Positions 7,890 through 17,267 of a DNA stretch of 64,000 nucleotides are shown piece by piece; the stretch's first letter is position 1; the number at the start of each line of letters is the position of its first letter. Origin of the DNA: a bacterium. GTDB taxonomy: Bacteria; Bacteroidota; Bacteroidia; Cytophagales; Cyclobacteriaceae. The notes beneath the pieces are model-generated. The model ran no database searches. It was not told where the DNA came from and was given only the letters and a program-made list of their open reading frames with translations. The stretch is taken from positions 1 to 64,000 of the forward strand of contig JANSWY010000004.1 in assembly GCA_024743255.1 (NCBI GenBank). Direction: 5' to 3'. Position numbers and translations under genes: made by a program.

Positions 7890-8878
7890 AGTTGCAGCTT
7901 GAGTTTTATTCTAAAAAAATGCTTATCCTCCTCCACGTCTAAAGAGTAACGTTTACCTAATAGATCAAGTCGTTTTTTTACATTTTGAATGCCTATTTGA
8001 TGTCCGCTAATACTTTTCTCGGATCTGGTGTTTTTAACCTCCAGATTTAGGGTATTTGACTCAACAGAAATAGTAATGCGTACATAGCTGTCTTTCCCAT
8101 TAAGCTTTCCATGCTTAAACGCATTTTCCACAAAAGGGATCATAAGGAATGGAGCTATTTCATGGCTAAGCAAAGAGCCATTTTTTGACAAGCTTACTTC
8201 ACATCCGTTAAGTCTTAAACGTTCCATGGCGATGTAATCTTCTATAAACTGTATTTCATCACTTAACTTCACCATATTCTTATCAGTGGAATCCAGCATA
8301 TAGCGCAACAAAGAAGATAGCTTCAATAATGCCTGTGCAGAAGCACTATCATCTTCCATCAGACCATAAATATTATTGAGAGAATTGAAGAGAAAATGAG
8401 GGTTTAACTGCATCTTCAAGGAATCCAACTCGGCCTTAGTTTTTTGGGCTTCTGACTCTGAAAGCTGACTCTTTGCTTGAAGGCCAGAGATGAAATAATG
8501 TAAACCACTAGCCATGAGTAGAAATACGGCTAATATGAACTCACCTACAATATAGGTGCCCGAGTCATTAGGGAAAACCCAAGTCTCAAATACATAGTTT
8601 ATGAGCCTGCCATACAAGACAAGAAGAGCAACCATTGATAAGGCATACCAAATTATTTTCTTTCGCCTCAATAACTTTTCAACTAGATAAAAGTGGAGGT
8701 AAACTGCGGGAAGGCTAAACCCCATGATGGTTGATACCAACACTATGCTTTTCTCTAACGGCTGCACTCCGCTAAAACTTACTAGAAACAGTAAGGCAAA
8801 TAGTAGCCACATCAAGCCATGAGCTACTATTCTGTTTTTATTGATTTTTGATATTATACTATTTTCTGTTTGTGACAC
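7886..8878 (-). CDS. LytS-type membrane sensor histidine kinase
   Basis: 330 residues. Four hydrophobic segments (about 18-36, 45-64, 76-97, 110-132) and a short coiled coil lead into a His_kinase domain (PF06580 type) with phospho-acceptor His161 in 'LQMNPHFLFNSLNNIY', followed by a GHKL ATPase region with the N box FVENAFKHGK and the G box IGIQNVKKRL. No periplasmic sensor domain is present; sensing is probably within the membrane. It overlaps the LytTR gene by 4 bases and follows the serine hydrolase by only 2 bases. Confidence 0.92.
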   Translation of the reverse strand: MSQTENSIISKINKNRIVAHGLMWLLFALLFLVSFSGVQPLEKSIVLVSTIMGFSLPAVYLHFYLVEKLLRRKKIIWYALSMVALLVLYGRLINYVFETWVFPNDSGTYIVGEFILAVFLLMASGLHYFISGLQAKSQLSESEAQKTKAELDSLKMQLNPHFLFNSLNNIYGLMEDDSASAQALLKLSSLLRYMLDSTDKNMVKLSDEIQFIEDYIAMERLRLNGCEVSLSKNGSLLSHEIAPFLMIPFVENAFKHGKLNGKDSYVRITISVESNTLNLEVKNTRSEKSISGHQIGIQNVKKRLDLLGKRYSLDVEEDKHFFRIKLKLQL

Positions 8879-8880
8879 TC

Positions 8881-10293
8881 TTACAGGTTGGATATATCTC
8901 TAAAAATACCTAATAATCGTGGATTACCACTGTTTGCGGCAATTACAAATGCACTGTTGCTTTTAGGGTCTATTGCTATATAACAAAAATAAGTGCCTGC
9001 ACTTCCGGGGTGGAAATATATTACTTTACCTCCCTTTTCTTCGGACATCCAGCCACCTCCATAATTATTGGTTTTAGTGTATTTATGAATTTGCTTAATA
9101 GCGTTTGATGAGATAAAAGTGTCCTCTCCGTTTAGCCCTTTTAGATGTGCTACAGCATATTTAGCCAGGTCTCTCATTGAGCAATGTATATCTCCAGCTG
9201 GTTGAATATAAGACCCCAAAAAATACTCTTTCGTGTCTTGAATTTTTCCATTTTCATAATGACCTTCCGGAAAAGATGGATTCACATTGGTAGGCCAACC
9301 AATACCCGCTGACTTCATTTTTAGCGGCTTGAAAATCACTTCCTGCAACTGACTTTCCCATGATTTATTAGCCACTATTTCGCAGATTGAAGCCAATATT
9401 GAATAACCTGCATTAGAATAGTTCATATTTGAATTTGGCTCGTATGCTGGTTCTTGATTCAGTATTTCTTTAGCAAAGGCAAGACGCTGTTCACTTGCTG
9501 ATCCTGGAAGCATAAGGAGTCTTTTTTCTTCTTCGTCTTCAATCACTAAGTAACCTGGAAATCCACCTTCATGAGACAGGACACTCTGTATTGTGACTTC
9601 ATGGTATTGTGCATTAATTTCAAATGGAAAAATGTCTTTTATCGGAGTATCCATTTTGAGTTTTCCTTCGTCAATCAACTTACCAATTAGGCAGGCAGTA
9701 AACGATTTGCTTACCGATCCCAGGTGAAAAGGATCTTTAATCCTAATAGGTTTATTGGTGGTTGAGTTTCCAACTCCATGAATAATCGTTTTCTCAATTT
9801 TTCCGTTCCTAACTACAGCCATCGCAACACCTGGAGCAAGTTTGTCAGTGACAATGCTTTCTGCTTGTTGGTCCAAACTGACTTCATTGCTTCCTTTATT
9901 AGGGTTCCTGGTGGGCATCATTGACAGGCTTTCTAACTTGTCCTTATCTCCTAATTTGAACCCCATTTTGAACCAGGTGTCTTTGGAAGTCGCATAAACA
10001 AACACTTTAATGTTACCTTGCTCAACTTTATCAATAGGTCCAAACTCCAGAAAACCTAGTTTGTCCTTGAGTTCCTGATAGCTTTTTAGGCGGTCTTCAA
10101 TAGAGGTTCTTGCTAGTGCCTTATCTGTTCGGTAATTGAGTGTGAACTCTCGCATTGCTTCAATATCTTCATCATTCATAGAAGTGATAAAAGCTTTGGC
10201 AATCTTGAATTCTACCGATGTTGAATCATAATTTGTTTGACATAATGCACTTGTGGTAAGAGCCACAAAAAGCATCCATAATAATTTTTTCAT
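8881..10293 (-). CDS. Secreted beta-lactamase-fold serine hydrolase
   Basis: 470 residues with a signal peptide (about 1-19), an NTF2/DUF3887-like N-terminal domain (about 25-130) and a class C beta-lactamase/esterase domain (about 140-460). Catalytic motifs are SVSK at 193-196, YSN at 292-294 and HPG at 428-430 (in place of the KTG box). Such enzymes act as D-aminopeptidases, esterases or peptide hydrolases rather than true beta-lactamases. It is sandwiched between a CPBP protease gene (6-base gap) and the LytS kinase gene (2-base gap), so it is certainly in their operon. Confidence 0.88.
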   Translation of the reverse strand: MKKLLWMLFVALTTSALCQTNYDSTSVEFKIAKAFITSMNDEDIEAMREFTLNYRTDKALARTSIEDRLKSYQELKDKLGFLEFGPIDKVEQGNIKVFVYATSKDTWFKMGFKLGDKDKLESLSMMPTRNPNKGSNEVSLDQQAESIVTDKLAPGVAMAVVRNGKIEKTIIHGVGNSTTNKPIRIKDPFHLGSVSKSFTACLIGKLIDEGKLKMDTPIKDIFPFEINAQYHEVTIQSVLSHEGGFPGYLVIEDEEEKRLLMLPGSASEQRLAFAKEILNQEPAYEPNSNMNYSNAGYSILASICEIVANKSWESQLQEVIFKPLKMKSAGIGWPTNVNPSFPEGHYENGKIQDTKEYFLGSYIQPAGDIHCSMRDLAKYAVAHLKGLNGEDTFISSNAIKQIHKYTKTNNYGGGWMSEEKGGKVIYFHPGSAGTYFCYIAIDPKSNSAFVIAANSGNPRLLGIFRDISNL

Positions 10294-10299
10294 GAGAAT

Positions 10300-11091
10300 T
10301 TATTTTGAGTTTGACTTTTGTTTTTGATCTATTGGCCAGTGCTTCCTGAGAAATAGATAGAAGAGGCCATTTAATATGATACCCAGATATCCTACCTCGG
10401 GCCCAAGAATTGCTGTTTGTTGAAACCCTAGTGCACCAACCTTCTCACCAAATCCAAAAAATCCGTAGATAACGGCATTCCAGGTTGAATGACAGACTGT
10501 GGGTACAATGACCGACTTAGCAGATGCCCGAAGGTGCCCCCAGACAAGTCCCATTAAAACCACATTAATCAGATATACAGGAACCTGGTGAATAGGAAGT
10601 CCATAAGATCCACCCGTGGTGACCGCTGAGATATGCCAGATTGTAAAAGCTATGGTTGTTATGATTAAAATTCTGTGGTCGTTGAACCCAGCCTTTTTCA
10701 ATGTCGCCCACAGCCAACCTCTAAAAAAACCTTCCTCCGTAAGGAGCACCATTATTGGCCCAATTAAGGTGCCTGCAATGAGGTTTATATAAACTTTATT
10801 GTCACTGGATAAATTAATAGTTTCACCAAACACAGTTAGGGCAAGAATAATCGTAAGGACCGTGATGGTTATGGGGTATAGAAAAGCAATTAAGTAACCA
10901 GACCCTTTTCCCCATTTTAATCCCAATTCTGACTTATTGGGCTTATTGAAGAAGTAAAATACCAGAGAGATTAAAATCAATGGAAATGCACTAAATGGTC
11001 CAAGACCATTTAAGTCCATCAACGTGGTGATTGCAATGGATATAATTACCGCTATTGATGCAAGTAATTTGTGTTTGTTTGAGTTTTCCAT
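10300..11091 (-). CDS. CPBP family intramembrane protease
   Basis: 263 residues with about seven hydrophobic segments and the CPBP motifs EEGFFRG (Glu119, Glu120, Arg124), IWHISAV (His153) and a third 'CHSTWNAVIYG' motif with the conserved His/Asn. It is the first gene of a leftward four-gene operon: protease, serine hydrolase, LytS kinase, LytTR regulator. In Gram-positive bacteria CPBP proteins are often linked to LytTR quorum-sensing or bacteriocin systems; whether that holds here is inference. Confidence 0.88.
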   Translation of the reverse strand: MENSNKHKLLASIAVIISIAITTLMDLNGLGPFSAFPLILISLVFYFFNKPNKSELGLKWGKGSGYLIAFLYPITITVLTIILALTVFGETINLSSDNKVYINLIAGTLIGPIMVLLTEEGFFRGWLWATLKKAGFNDHRILIITTIAFTIWHISAVTTGGSYGLPIHQVPVYLINVVLMGLVWGHLRASAKSVIVPTVCHSTWNAVIYGFFGFGEKVGALGFQQTAILGPEVGYLGIILNGLFYLFLRKHWPIDQKQKSNSK

Positions 11092-11235
11092 AATATGCTA
11101 TTGTTCCTCGAAATTGAAGAACCATATGCATAAATGAGAAAGCTCTGTGATATGTATCAGTCTTTTGTGACGACTGATATTAAATTTGTGATGAAATGTG
11201 TTAATGCAATAAACATCAACCGTGAAGTTTCCTAA

Positions 11236-11733
11236 TTACATCTCTGCCTTTGAAGCCACCGGTCTGTAAAACTTCATTTTACCACCTGTAACTCTATCCA
11301 AACGGAAGTTACTAACTCCAACTTTTTTACCCCACGCACCTGTATTTTGATGGGCAAGTTCAAAATCACCTGTACCATTGACCTCATAAACTATTGCAGT
11401 ATGATTAGGCACACCAAGAGTTGATTGAAAAACTCTGTTACCTTCTCTCCATTTCATCTGAACTTCCTTGAATTGGATGATGTCTCCAGGGAGAATCTCA
11501 TCTTTTTTAGGGTTCAATTCCTTACCAAAGATGATTGCCGTTTTCTTAGTGCTTCTATCAAAATAGGCATTGGAGTAAGCCATAGCACCTGCTGCCAGAT
11601 CCCAACATTCACCTCTACCTACTTTCTTATCCATGTTCTGATTGACGTATTCAATTACTTTGGCGTTTAGCTCTGGGAGGTCTGTTGTCGGTTGAAAAAG
11701 TAAAACAGTGAGGAATGTTATCAGGATTTTCAT
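11236..11733 (-). CDS. Secreted papain-like (CHAP/NlpC-like) cysteine-fold protein
   Basis: 165 residues with a signal peptide (about 1-18). Candidate catalytic residues are Cys43 in GRGECWDLA, His111 in VPNHTAIV and Asn130 in LAHQN, in the order expected for a papain-like fold. 'LPGDIIQF' (81-88) is the typical strand before the His of CHAP and NlpC/P60 domains. A peptidoglycan peptidase/amidase role is possible, but the protein resembles the wider BBC1/AIM3-type cysteine-proteinase-fold group whose substrates are unknown. Confidence 0.6.
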   Translation of the reverse strand: MKILITFLTVLLFQPTTDLPELNAKVIEYVNQNMDKKVGRGECWDLAAGAMAYSNAYFDRSTKKTAIIFGKELNPKKDEILPGDIIQFKEVQMKWREGNRVFQSTLGVPNHTAIVYEVNGTGDFELAHQNTGAWGKKVGVSNFRLDRVTGGKMKFYRPVASKAEM

Positions 11734-11811
11734 CTAAGTATTGATTGGAATTGTGATTAATGGATACTACAGAAATAACGAAGCTTCCAATTTCTAGGTT
11801 GCAACAAAAAA

Positions 11812-12480
11812 TTAAACCTTCTTCTTAGACGCCAACTCCTCCAATATCTTAACACCTATTTTCTGAAAGTCAGAATTAAACCGTTTGCCAAGTGCCTGGA
11901 TTGCCTCTTTTTGCTCCTTGATTTCAATTTTGGAAGCCTCATGAGCTTTTAACTCATCAGCGTGGGATCGTTCAAGCTCTTCGAATTTAGTAGAATTCTC
12001 CTGAAGTTTCTTTTCCAGGATTTCCAATTTCTTATACAGCCTTATGTTTTCTTCTTCTAAGTTCCTTTTTTTGTTTTCCAACTTAGATTTCTCCTGAGAT
12101 AATTCCGAGACTTGTCTGTTTAGCTCTTCCTGTTGTGCGCTGCTGCTTACTGTTGGTACTTCTGCAGTAACCAGAGCAACTTCAGTTGCTGGCAATTGTT
12201 GCTGTACTTCAGCTTCAGGCTTTTCTTTTTCTTCCGTGAATTCTGTTTCCAGCTTAGGAAGGTCGATTTCTTTGTTGGCAAGGGCTTCTTTTGTGAAATT
12301 CAAATCATCCTCCAGTTGCTGATATTTCTCCTCAACAGAGGTTATTCGTTTATTCAGGGATTGGTCCCATTGCTTGAGTTTATCCAGTTCCTCTTTATCC
12401 GCAATTGGATTGTTTTGCATTCGCTGATAGGTGATAATGGCTCCAATGGCTATACCTAATAATATGTAAAGAATTCCCAT
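11812..12480 (-). CDS. Membrane-anchored coiled-coil protein
   Basis: 222 residues: one N-terminal membrane segment (about 2-18, GILYILLGIAIGAIITY) followed by a polar, Glu/Lys/Gln-rich region. Residues about 28-75 and 105-205 have heptad spacing of Leu/Ile and should form long coiled coils. The middle (about 75-105) is a Pro/Val/Ala-rich linker. The ending resembles YtxH/RmuC-like anchored rods only in general shape. No family is recognised. It is followed leftward by a short gap and lies downstream of the PAS-GAF kinase gene. Confidence 0.6.
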   Translation of the reverse strand: MGILYILLGIAIGAIITYQRMQNNPIADKEELDKLKQWDQSLNKRITSVEEKYQQLEDDLNFTKEALANKEIDLPKLETEFTEEKEKPEAEVQQQLPATEVALVTAEVPTVSSSAQQEELNRQVSELSQEKSKLENKKRNLEEENIRLYKKLEILEKKLQENSTKFEELERSHADELKAHEASKIEIKEQKEAIQALGKRFNSDFQKIGVKILEELASKKKV

Positions 12481-12568
12481 GGGTGGTTCTTTTATAGATG
12501 ATGGTATTAATTGAATTACAAACTAGAGAAAATCTATCAAAAAATTGGAATGCCCATCTACAATTCAC

Positions 12569-14161
12569 TCAATCGGCAGGGATTGTTACAATAAAGGAGC
12601 TTCCTTCATTCAATTTGGACTCAATTTTCAAATTACCTCCAATTTTATTCAATGCATCCATACACAATTTCAATCCAAGTCCTGTTCCTTCTTCCTGATC
12701 TGTTCCTTTCATACTAATTCTGGAATCCATTTGTAGCAATTGATTGGCGGTTTCTTCGGTCATACCGGTACCTGTGTCCTTTACAGTAATTTGATAAGAG
12801 TTCTCCAGGTTAACTGCCTCAATTGTAATTTGTCCATGCACATCTGTGAACTTGATGGCATTAGAAATAAAGTTTCTAATAAGTAACTCCAAAACAAACT
12901 TACTGGAATTTACAAATTGATATTCTTCATCAATCAGGATCTCAACATGGATCTTCTTTTTCTCAATATTTAATTGAAAAACCTCTGTGATCTTCTTAAC
13001 AAGACTCAAAATATCGACCTTTTCAATTTTGCTTGCGGAAGTAGTGACCATGCCCCAATCAATAATTTCTTCGATTAAGTTGAGACCCCGCATTGCAGCG
13101 GTATTCATTGTTGTGCTCATCTCAATGATATCGTCCTTGTCCATTTCATGACCTGATTCGGAGATTAGCTCGCTCAAGTTTTTTAATGCACTTAGCGGGT
13201 TTCTCAGATCATGGCCAACGATTGCTATGAGCTTGTCTTTTTCAGCATTGATGACTTGAAGCTGATTGTTGCTTTTCGCCAGCTCCTGCATAACTGCTAA
13301 CCTCTCCAAAGTAACCCCAACCCATTTGGTAAGTAGAGAAACGAACTCCATTTCATATTGAGTAAAATCGCTTTTTCGCTTTTTTGAACTGGAGAAGTTT
13401 ACCGTTCCTGCCACTTGATCATGAATATAATAGGCCTCACCAACATAGACCTCTAAATTGAAATTATCATAGCATGGGTGGTTTCTATACTCTGACGTAC
13501 TCATCTCATCGATGACTACCATTGAACCTACTTTCATAGTGATGTCACAATATGTTCCTTTAGTATGAAGTTCTCGTGCTAGCTTTAGATCAGGATCTTT
13601 GGAGTGATAATAGTCAATTAGATATTCATCGCCATTAATTGTACTTATTATTCCCAATTCAAGATCCAGAAAATTGGTGCAGGCTTGCAGGGCATTTTTC
13701 AACCTACCTTTAATTGAAAGATCAACATTTGTTTGAATATTGTTCAACAACCTTAAACCATCAATGTATTGATCTTTTAAGATTTCACGCTTCTTGGCTT
13801 GAGTAATATTTTTGGCGATAGCATAGGCTCTATAGGCAGTACTATCATCATACCTGAAATGTACACTTTGACTCATCCAAAGCTCGGTATTTTGCTTGGT
13901 TAATATTGGGAATTCCAGATAGTACGAGGAGGTCTGCTTTCGTAAAATGGATTTGTAATGTCCTTGTATTTGGTTTCTGTATTCAAGAGGAACCAGATCC
14001 CAGCAGGTTAGTTCTTTAAGCTCCTGGAAGGAGTATCCAGTTTGCTCTTCAACTGCTTTATTTACCCTTAGATACCTACCATGTTGATCTAACTCGTAAA
14101 TAAGATCACTGGTATTCTGAAATAGCAATTCGTAATATTCATCGTCACTAAATTGTACCAT
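12569..14161 (-). CDS. Soluble PAS-GAF sensor histidine kinase
   Basis: 530 residues without membrane segments. Order of domains: PAS (about 6-125, LIYELDQHGRYLRVN and the closing AYAIAKNITQAK), GAF (about 135-290), HisKA with phospho-acceptor His317 in IVGHDLRNPLSALK, and a HATPase_c domain with N box 'RNFISNAIKF' and G boxes 'DTGTGMT' and 'EGTGLGL'. It is a cytoplasmic orphan kinase: no response regulator is adjacent, so its partner must be elsewhere. The Cys205/Cys230 pair in the GAF domain might bind a cofactor, but this is speculative. Confidence 0.92.
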   Translation of the reverse strand: MVQFSDDEYYELLFQNTSDLIYELDQHGRYLRVNKAVEEQTGYSFQELKELTCWDLVPLEYRNQIQGHYKSILRKQTSSYYLEFPILTKQNTELWMSQSVHFRYDDSTAYRAYAIAKNITQAKKREILKDQYIDGLRLLNNIQTNVDLSIKGRLKNALQACTNFLDLELGIISTINGDEYLIDYYHSKDPDLKLARELHTKGTYCDITMKVGSMVVIDEMSTSEYRNHPCYDNFNLEVYVGEAYYIHDQVAGTVNFSSSKKRKSDFTQYEMEFVSLLTKWVGVTLERLAVMQELAKSNNQLQVINAEKDKLIAIVGHDLRNPLSALKNLSELISESGHEMDKDDIIEMSTTMNTAAMRGLNLIEEIIDWGMVTTSASKIEKVDILSLVKKITEVFQLNIEKKKIHVEILIDEEYQFVNSSKFVLELLIRNFISNAIKFTDVHGQITIEAVNLENSYQITVKDTGTGMTEETANQLLQMDSRISMKGTDQEEGTGLGLKLCMDALNKIGGNLKIESKLNEGSSFIVTIPAD

Positions 14162-14337
14162 TGTTCCACTTAAGCCCCAAAAAATGTCCTATATAAAGCT
14201 ACAGAAAATAGTCTGGATGAATACTACGGGATATCGAAATTACGATGATTGAACTATTATCAGCGATGAGGGGTCATATACAGCTGGTGGAACAAAGCAA
14301 ATTTTCTTTGTTTGAGCAAAATATGTCTTTTAGTGTC

Positions 14338-14364
14338 CGAGTGACCATATCGGATGACCACTCG
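14338..14364 (-). terminator. Hairpin downstream of the alpha/beta hydrolase gene
   Basis: On the minus strand an 11-bp stem with two G-U pairs forms from CGAGTGGTCAT and ATGGTCACTCG around a 5-nt loop. It lies just after the stop codon of the leftward hydrolase gene. The T tract is weak, so this is a probable but imperfect terminator. Confidence 0.4.
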
Positions 14365-14381
14365 AATCATCCTTTTTAGTA

Positions 14382-15188
14382 TCAATCCAAAGCAATCTCC
14401 AAAAACAACCTAACCAATTCCTCTGGTCGACTAAAGAATGGAGAGTGGCTGGAATGCATCTTATACACTTTCTTGCATGGAGTCTCTTCGTACATTTTTC
14501 TTTGAATGAATGGGGTTACAGCTCTGTCGTCTGTGCACTCAATGTAATACCTTGGCACACTTCCAAAGTTTTGATCAGACAACTGGAGTTTTGCAATGCC
14601 AGATTCAATTGGTTCATGACTTAAGATCACTTTTGCCATTTCTGTGATGTCATCCGGACAGTCGTGATATAACCCTTCTTTGTAGATTTCTGGTCGCAAA
14701 GTATGCGATTGGGATTCTTCAAAAATATCAACATTACCTTTCAACCATCCTGCTGTATCCAGAGCGGAATACTCCTTTTGTGTTTTTCCATTAGGAATTA
14801 AGTAGGCCGCCAGGTATATGAGCTTCTCTATTTTTTCCGGTCGATATTCTGCTGCCTGTGAAATCATGATTCCATTTTTGCTATGACCGACCAGGATTAC
14901 TTTGCCTTCAATACTATCGATTAGCTCACATATAATTTGGACTGTTTTGCTGAATTTTACTTCACGCATGGGGGTTTTGTCTCTACCCATTCCAGGGAGG
15001 TCAATGGCATATACAGTATGTCCTTGTTTCTCCAGAAGAGGTGTTACTTTATGCCAGTTCCATGCACTGTGCCATGATCCATGAATAAGGATGAATGTTT
15101 TCTTTTCCATTGAGTTGTTTGCTTTAATTTGGAATTGTGTGAGCAGTAGTAATGTGATAATTATTAACTGCTTTGTTCTATTAATCAT
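14382..15188 (-). CDS. Secreted or anchored alpha/beta hydrolase
   Basis: 268 residues of the alpha/beta hydrolase fold, close in pattern to the salicylate/methyl-ester esterase group: oxyanion region ILIHGSWHSAWNW (33-45), nucleophile elbow LVGHSKNG with Ser103, acid in ECTDDRAV and His in HSSHSPFF. The elbow reads G-H-S-K-N instead of the usual GxSxG, so the second glycine is displaced by one. An N-terminal hydrophobic segment (about 8-23) suggests export; a second Met at residue 27 would give a cytoplasmic form. Substrate unknown. Confidence 0.85.
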   Translation of the reverse strand: MINRTKQLIIITLLLLTQFQIKANNSMEKKTFILIHGSWHSAWNWHKVTPLLEKQGHTVYAIDLPGMGRDKTPMREVKFSKTVQIICELIDSIEGKVILVGHSKNGIMISQAAEYRPEKIEKLIYLAAYLIPNGKTQKEYSALDTAGWLKGNVDIFEESQSHTLRPEIYKEGLYHDCPDDITEMAKVILSHEPIESGIAKLQLSDQNFGSVPRYYIECTDDRAVTPFIQRKMYEETPCKKVYKMHSSHSPFFSRPEELVRLFLEIALD

Positions 15189-15281
15189 GTCTCAAAAGTA
15201 GAGTGCTGTTGGAGCCTGTAACACCCGAATCTTGCTGACTTGCTTTTATGGAAAGCCTGAAATTTTCATTAATTTGAAAAC

Positions 15282-16445
15282 ATGAAAACACTAACCTTAC
15301 AAATTCTCATAGCACTTTTAATTTTTGGGTGCTCCAGCAAAACGTCCAATGAATCAGACCAAAATGAAGAGGCCCGTGAAATATATGAGGGTGAAGAGGA
15401 GGTAATTGAAGAAACCGAAGAATATGGTGAGGAAGTGGAAGAAGCTGATGCTAATGCTGATGAGAACAATGAAGTTGTCGAAAATGAAAGTGTTGTGGTT
15501 GAGGATTATAGCTTTGATTTGGATTTGGATGGGTTTGGTCAGGTAAGGTTTGTAGCAAAGGTGGGTAATTGGGTAGAGTTTTCTTTGTCAAGGGAGGGAA
15601 ATGCCTTTTACAAATTTCAAACCATTCCCAGAAATGAGATGGTAGAGCCCGCTATTAAAGGTGTCGAAATTTATGATGCTGACAAAGATGGAAGACAGGA
15701 TGTTTTAATTATGCTTAGTGTAAGACATCCGGAATCCCTATCCGATCAGATTATGAGTATTCTTTACCTCAATATGGGAAACCAAAGCTTCAAAATAGAA
15801 CCTGGAATTACCACTCTGGCCACTGAGTCACTAGCCAATACAGTTGAGAAATTTAAGAATGTGGCAGAGCGTTACTTCACTTATCAAACTGTAAAGATTG
15901 GGCCTGATGAAACGTGGAAGACATTGAACCTATATTTTGAAGATGCTGAAACTAAGAAGACTAATATTCACTTTGTCCTGGATGACTTGGTTTTCTATGA
16001 TGAGAAAGGAATTTGGATTGAGGGAAAAAACCTGATTATAGAAGGAGGGGAGAATACAAGGCTTTATTGTGAAAGTGAGTCAGACAATGTGATGCAGCTA
16101 TCCTGGGCAACAAATGTTACTTTGAAAAACCTCAAAATGATGCACAAAGCGGAAAATTTGTCAGCTGATTACAGCAATTGCACGGGAAGAGTTCTTGCTT
16201 TTGATGGATCCACAGATATAGTGGTAGACGGATGTGATTTAAACGGTTGTGGGTTGGCTGGATTACATGATAATACAGGAAACAAGAATATTCTGGTAAA
16301 GAATACTAAAATTCATAATTGTTCATTAGGTGCGTACACCGATATAAATGAAAATGTCTGGCAAGAACCAACTGATCATGAAGTATTCACTTTCGAGAAC
16401 ACTGAGATGTATAATAATGGGCCTGATAGGGTACGGGAGGAGTGA
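15282..16445 (+). CDS. Lipoprotein with acidic linker and parallel beta-helix domain
   Basis: 387 residues. A signal peptide ends in a lipobox (LIFGC, Cys17), so the mature protein is lipid-anchored. Residues about 22-75 are extremely acidic (Glu/Asp runs, about half of all residues), followed by a beta domain with an FG-GAP/EF-like 'DADKDGRQDV' loop (about 127-136) and a right-handed parallel beta-helix (about 240-375: 'NLIIEGGEN', 'NVTLKNLKM', 'DIVVDGCDL', 'NILVKNTKI'). Beta-helix lipoproteins bind or cleave polysaccharides in other systems; no catalytic residues are identifiable. Single gene. Confidence 0.7.
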   Translation: MKTLTLQILIALLIFGCSSKTSNESDQNEEAREIYEGEEEVIEETEEYGEEVEEADANADENNEVVENESVVVEDYSFDLDLDGFGQVRFVAKVGNWVEFSLSREGNAFYKFQTIPRNEMVEPAIKGVEIYDADKDGRQDVLIMLSVRHPESLSDQIMSILYLNMGNQSFKIEPGITTLATESLANTVEKFKNVAERYFTYQTVKIGPDETWKTLNLYFEDAETKKTNIHFVLDDLVFYDEKGIWIEGKNLIIEGGENTRLYCESESDNVMQLSWATNVTLKNLKMMHKAENLSADYSNCTGRVLAFDGSTDIVVDGCDLNGCGLAGLHDNTGNKNILVKNTKIHNCSLGAYTDINENVWQEPTDHEVFTFENTEMYNNGPDRVREE

Positions 16446-16458
16446 TGTTATTTATAAT

Positions 16459-16502
16459 GGGCCAGGAGGCCCAGTGATATTTGTCACTCGGTGATAACCG
16501 AG
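16459..16502. other. Three adjacent hairpins between convergent genes
   Basis: Three short perfect inverted repeats follow each other: GGGCC-AGGA-GGCCC (16459-16472), GTGA-TATTTG-TCAC (16474-16487) and CTCGGT-GATA-ACCGAG (16487-16502). They lie between the beta-helix lipoprotein gene and the leftward gene cluster. No T tract follows in either direction. They may be a Rho-type or structural 3' end, or a folded RNA element. Confidence 0.4.
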
Positions 16503-16563
16503 CGACTGATAGGAATTTGTTAATAAATTTCCTAAGATCAACAGCAGGATATTCTTCCATCAC

Positions 16564-17223
16564 TCATTTCGATTTTATCAAAGGGGAAATATCAATAACT
16601 CCACAGTAAAACGGTCCCATATTTTCCAGATTCTTGTTTATTTGATCCAGGGAATTATTCTTCTCAATTGCTACATCATCATAAATATGTCTCCCCAAAA
16701 AGCCTCCAGGTCCTGCTTCAAAGTTTTGCTCTGATTTGCACACAGCTTGTCCTTTTGCTACAATAACCTGACCCATTGCATAATCAAACTCCCTTGTTAC
16801 CTGACCATTTTTCGCAAAAAACCAACTATAGGAATCACAGTATGAATCAATGTAATAATAGTTTACTTCATTTGATGTAAGGATTGATAGTGAGGTAATA
16901 AGTATTGATACTTGATCAAAAGGTATAAATCTAGTCTTCACCAAATTCCAGTCGCCAAACTTTGGACTAATTATAGTCTTGAATTCCTGATAATTCCGGT
17001 CTTTGAGCCAGTCCTCTTGTGGAAATAAAAAATCGATTGCTTCTGGAGCTTTCTTAGAATCCTGATATCTGAAATTAAGAACCTCAGATATCTTCTTCTG
17101 GGAAACTCCTTTAAATAGAATAATAGAACTCCCTTCCTCTGGAATTGAAAATGATCGATGTTTTTTGTAATCGTTTTGCGACTTTTCCTCGCGCTTTTTG
17201 AATAGTTTTCTAAATCCCCACAT
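16564..17223 (-). CDS. Hypothetical protein
   Basis: 219 residues, no signal peptide or membrane segment. The N terminus is basic (FRKLFKKREEK). The middle has an aromatic-rich stretch, NYYYIDSYCDSYSWFFAKNG (about 140-159), and the C-terminal part has 'EAGPGGFLGRHIYDD'. Single-domain immunity-type or SMI1-like proteins have a similar feel, but I cannot assign a family. It is the last gene of a leftward group of small uncharacterised genes, with short gaps (44 and 29 bases) to the next two. Confidence 0.5.
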   Translation of the reverse strand: MWGFRKLFKKREEKSQNDYKKHRSFSIPEEGSSIILFKGVSQKKISEVLNFRYQDSKKAPEAIDFLFPQEDWLKDRNYQEFKTIISPKFGDWNLVKTRFIPFDQVSILITSLSILTSNEVNYYYIDSYCDSYSWFFAKNGQVTREFDYAMGQVIVAKGQAVCKSEQNFEAGPGGFLGRHIYDDVAIEKNNSLDQINKNLENMGPFYCGVIDISPLIKSK

Positions 17224-17267
17224 TATATAGCTAAATGAATTGGTTCTGGATTAACTCATATAAATTC

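Noticed and set aside
12133-12459. Rightward frame antisense to the coiled-coil gene
   Set aside because: Its Phe/Leu/Cys-rich composition is the reverse reading of a Glu/Lys-rich coiled coil.
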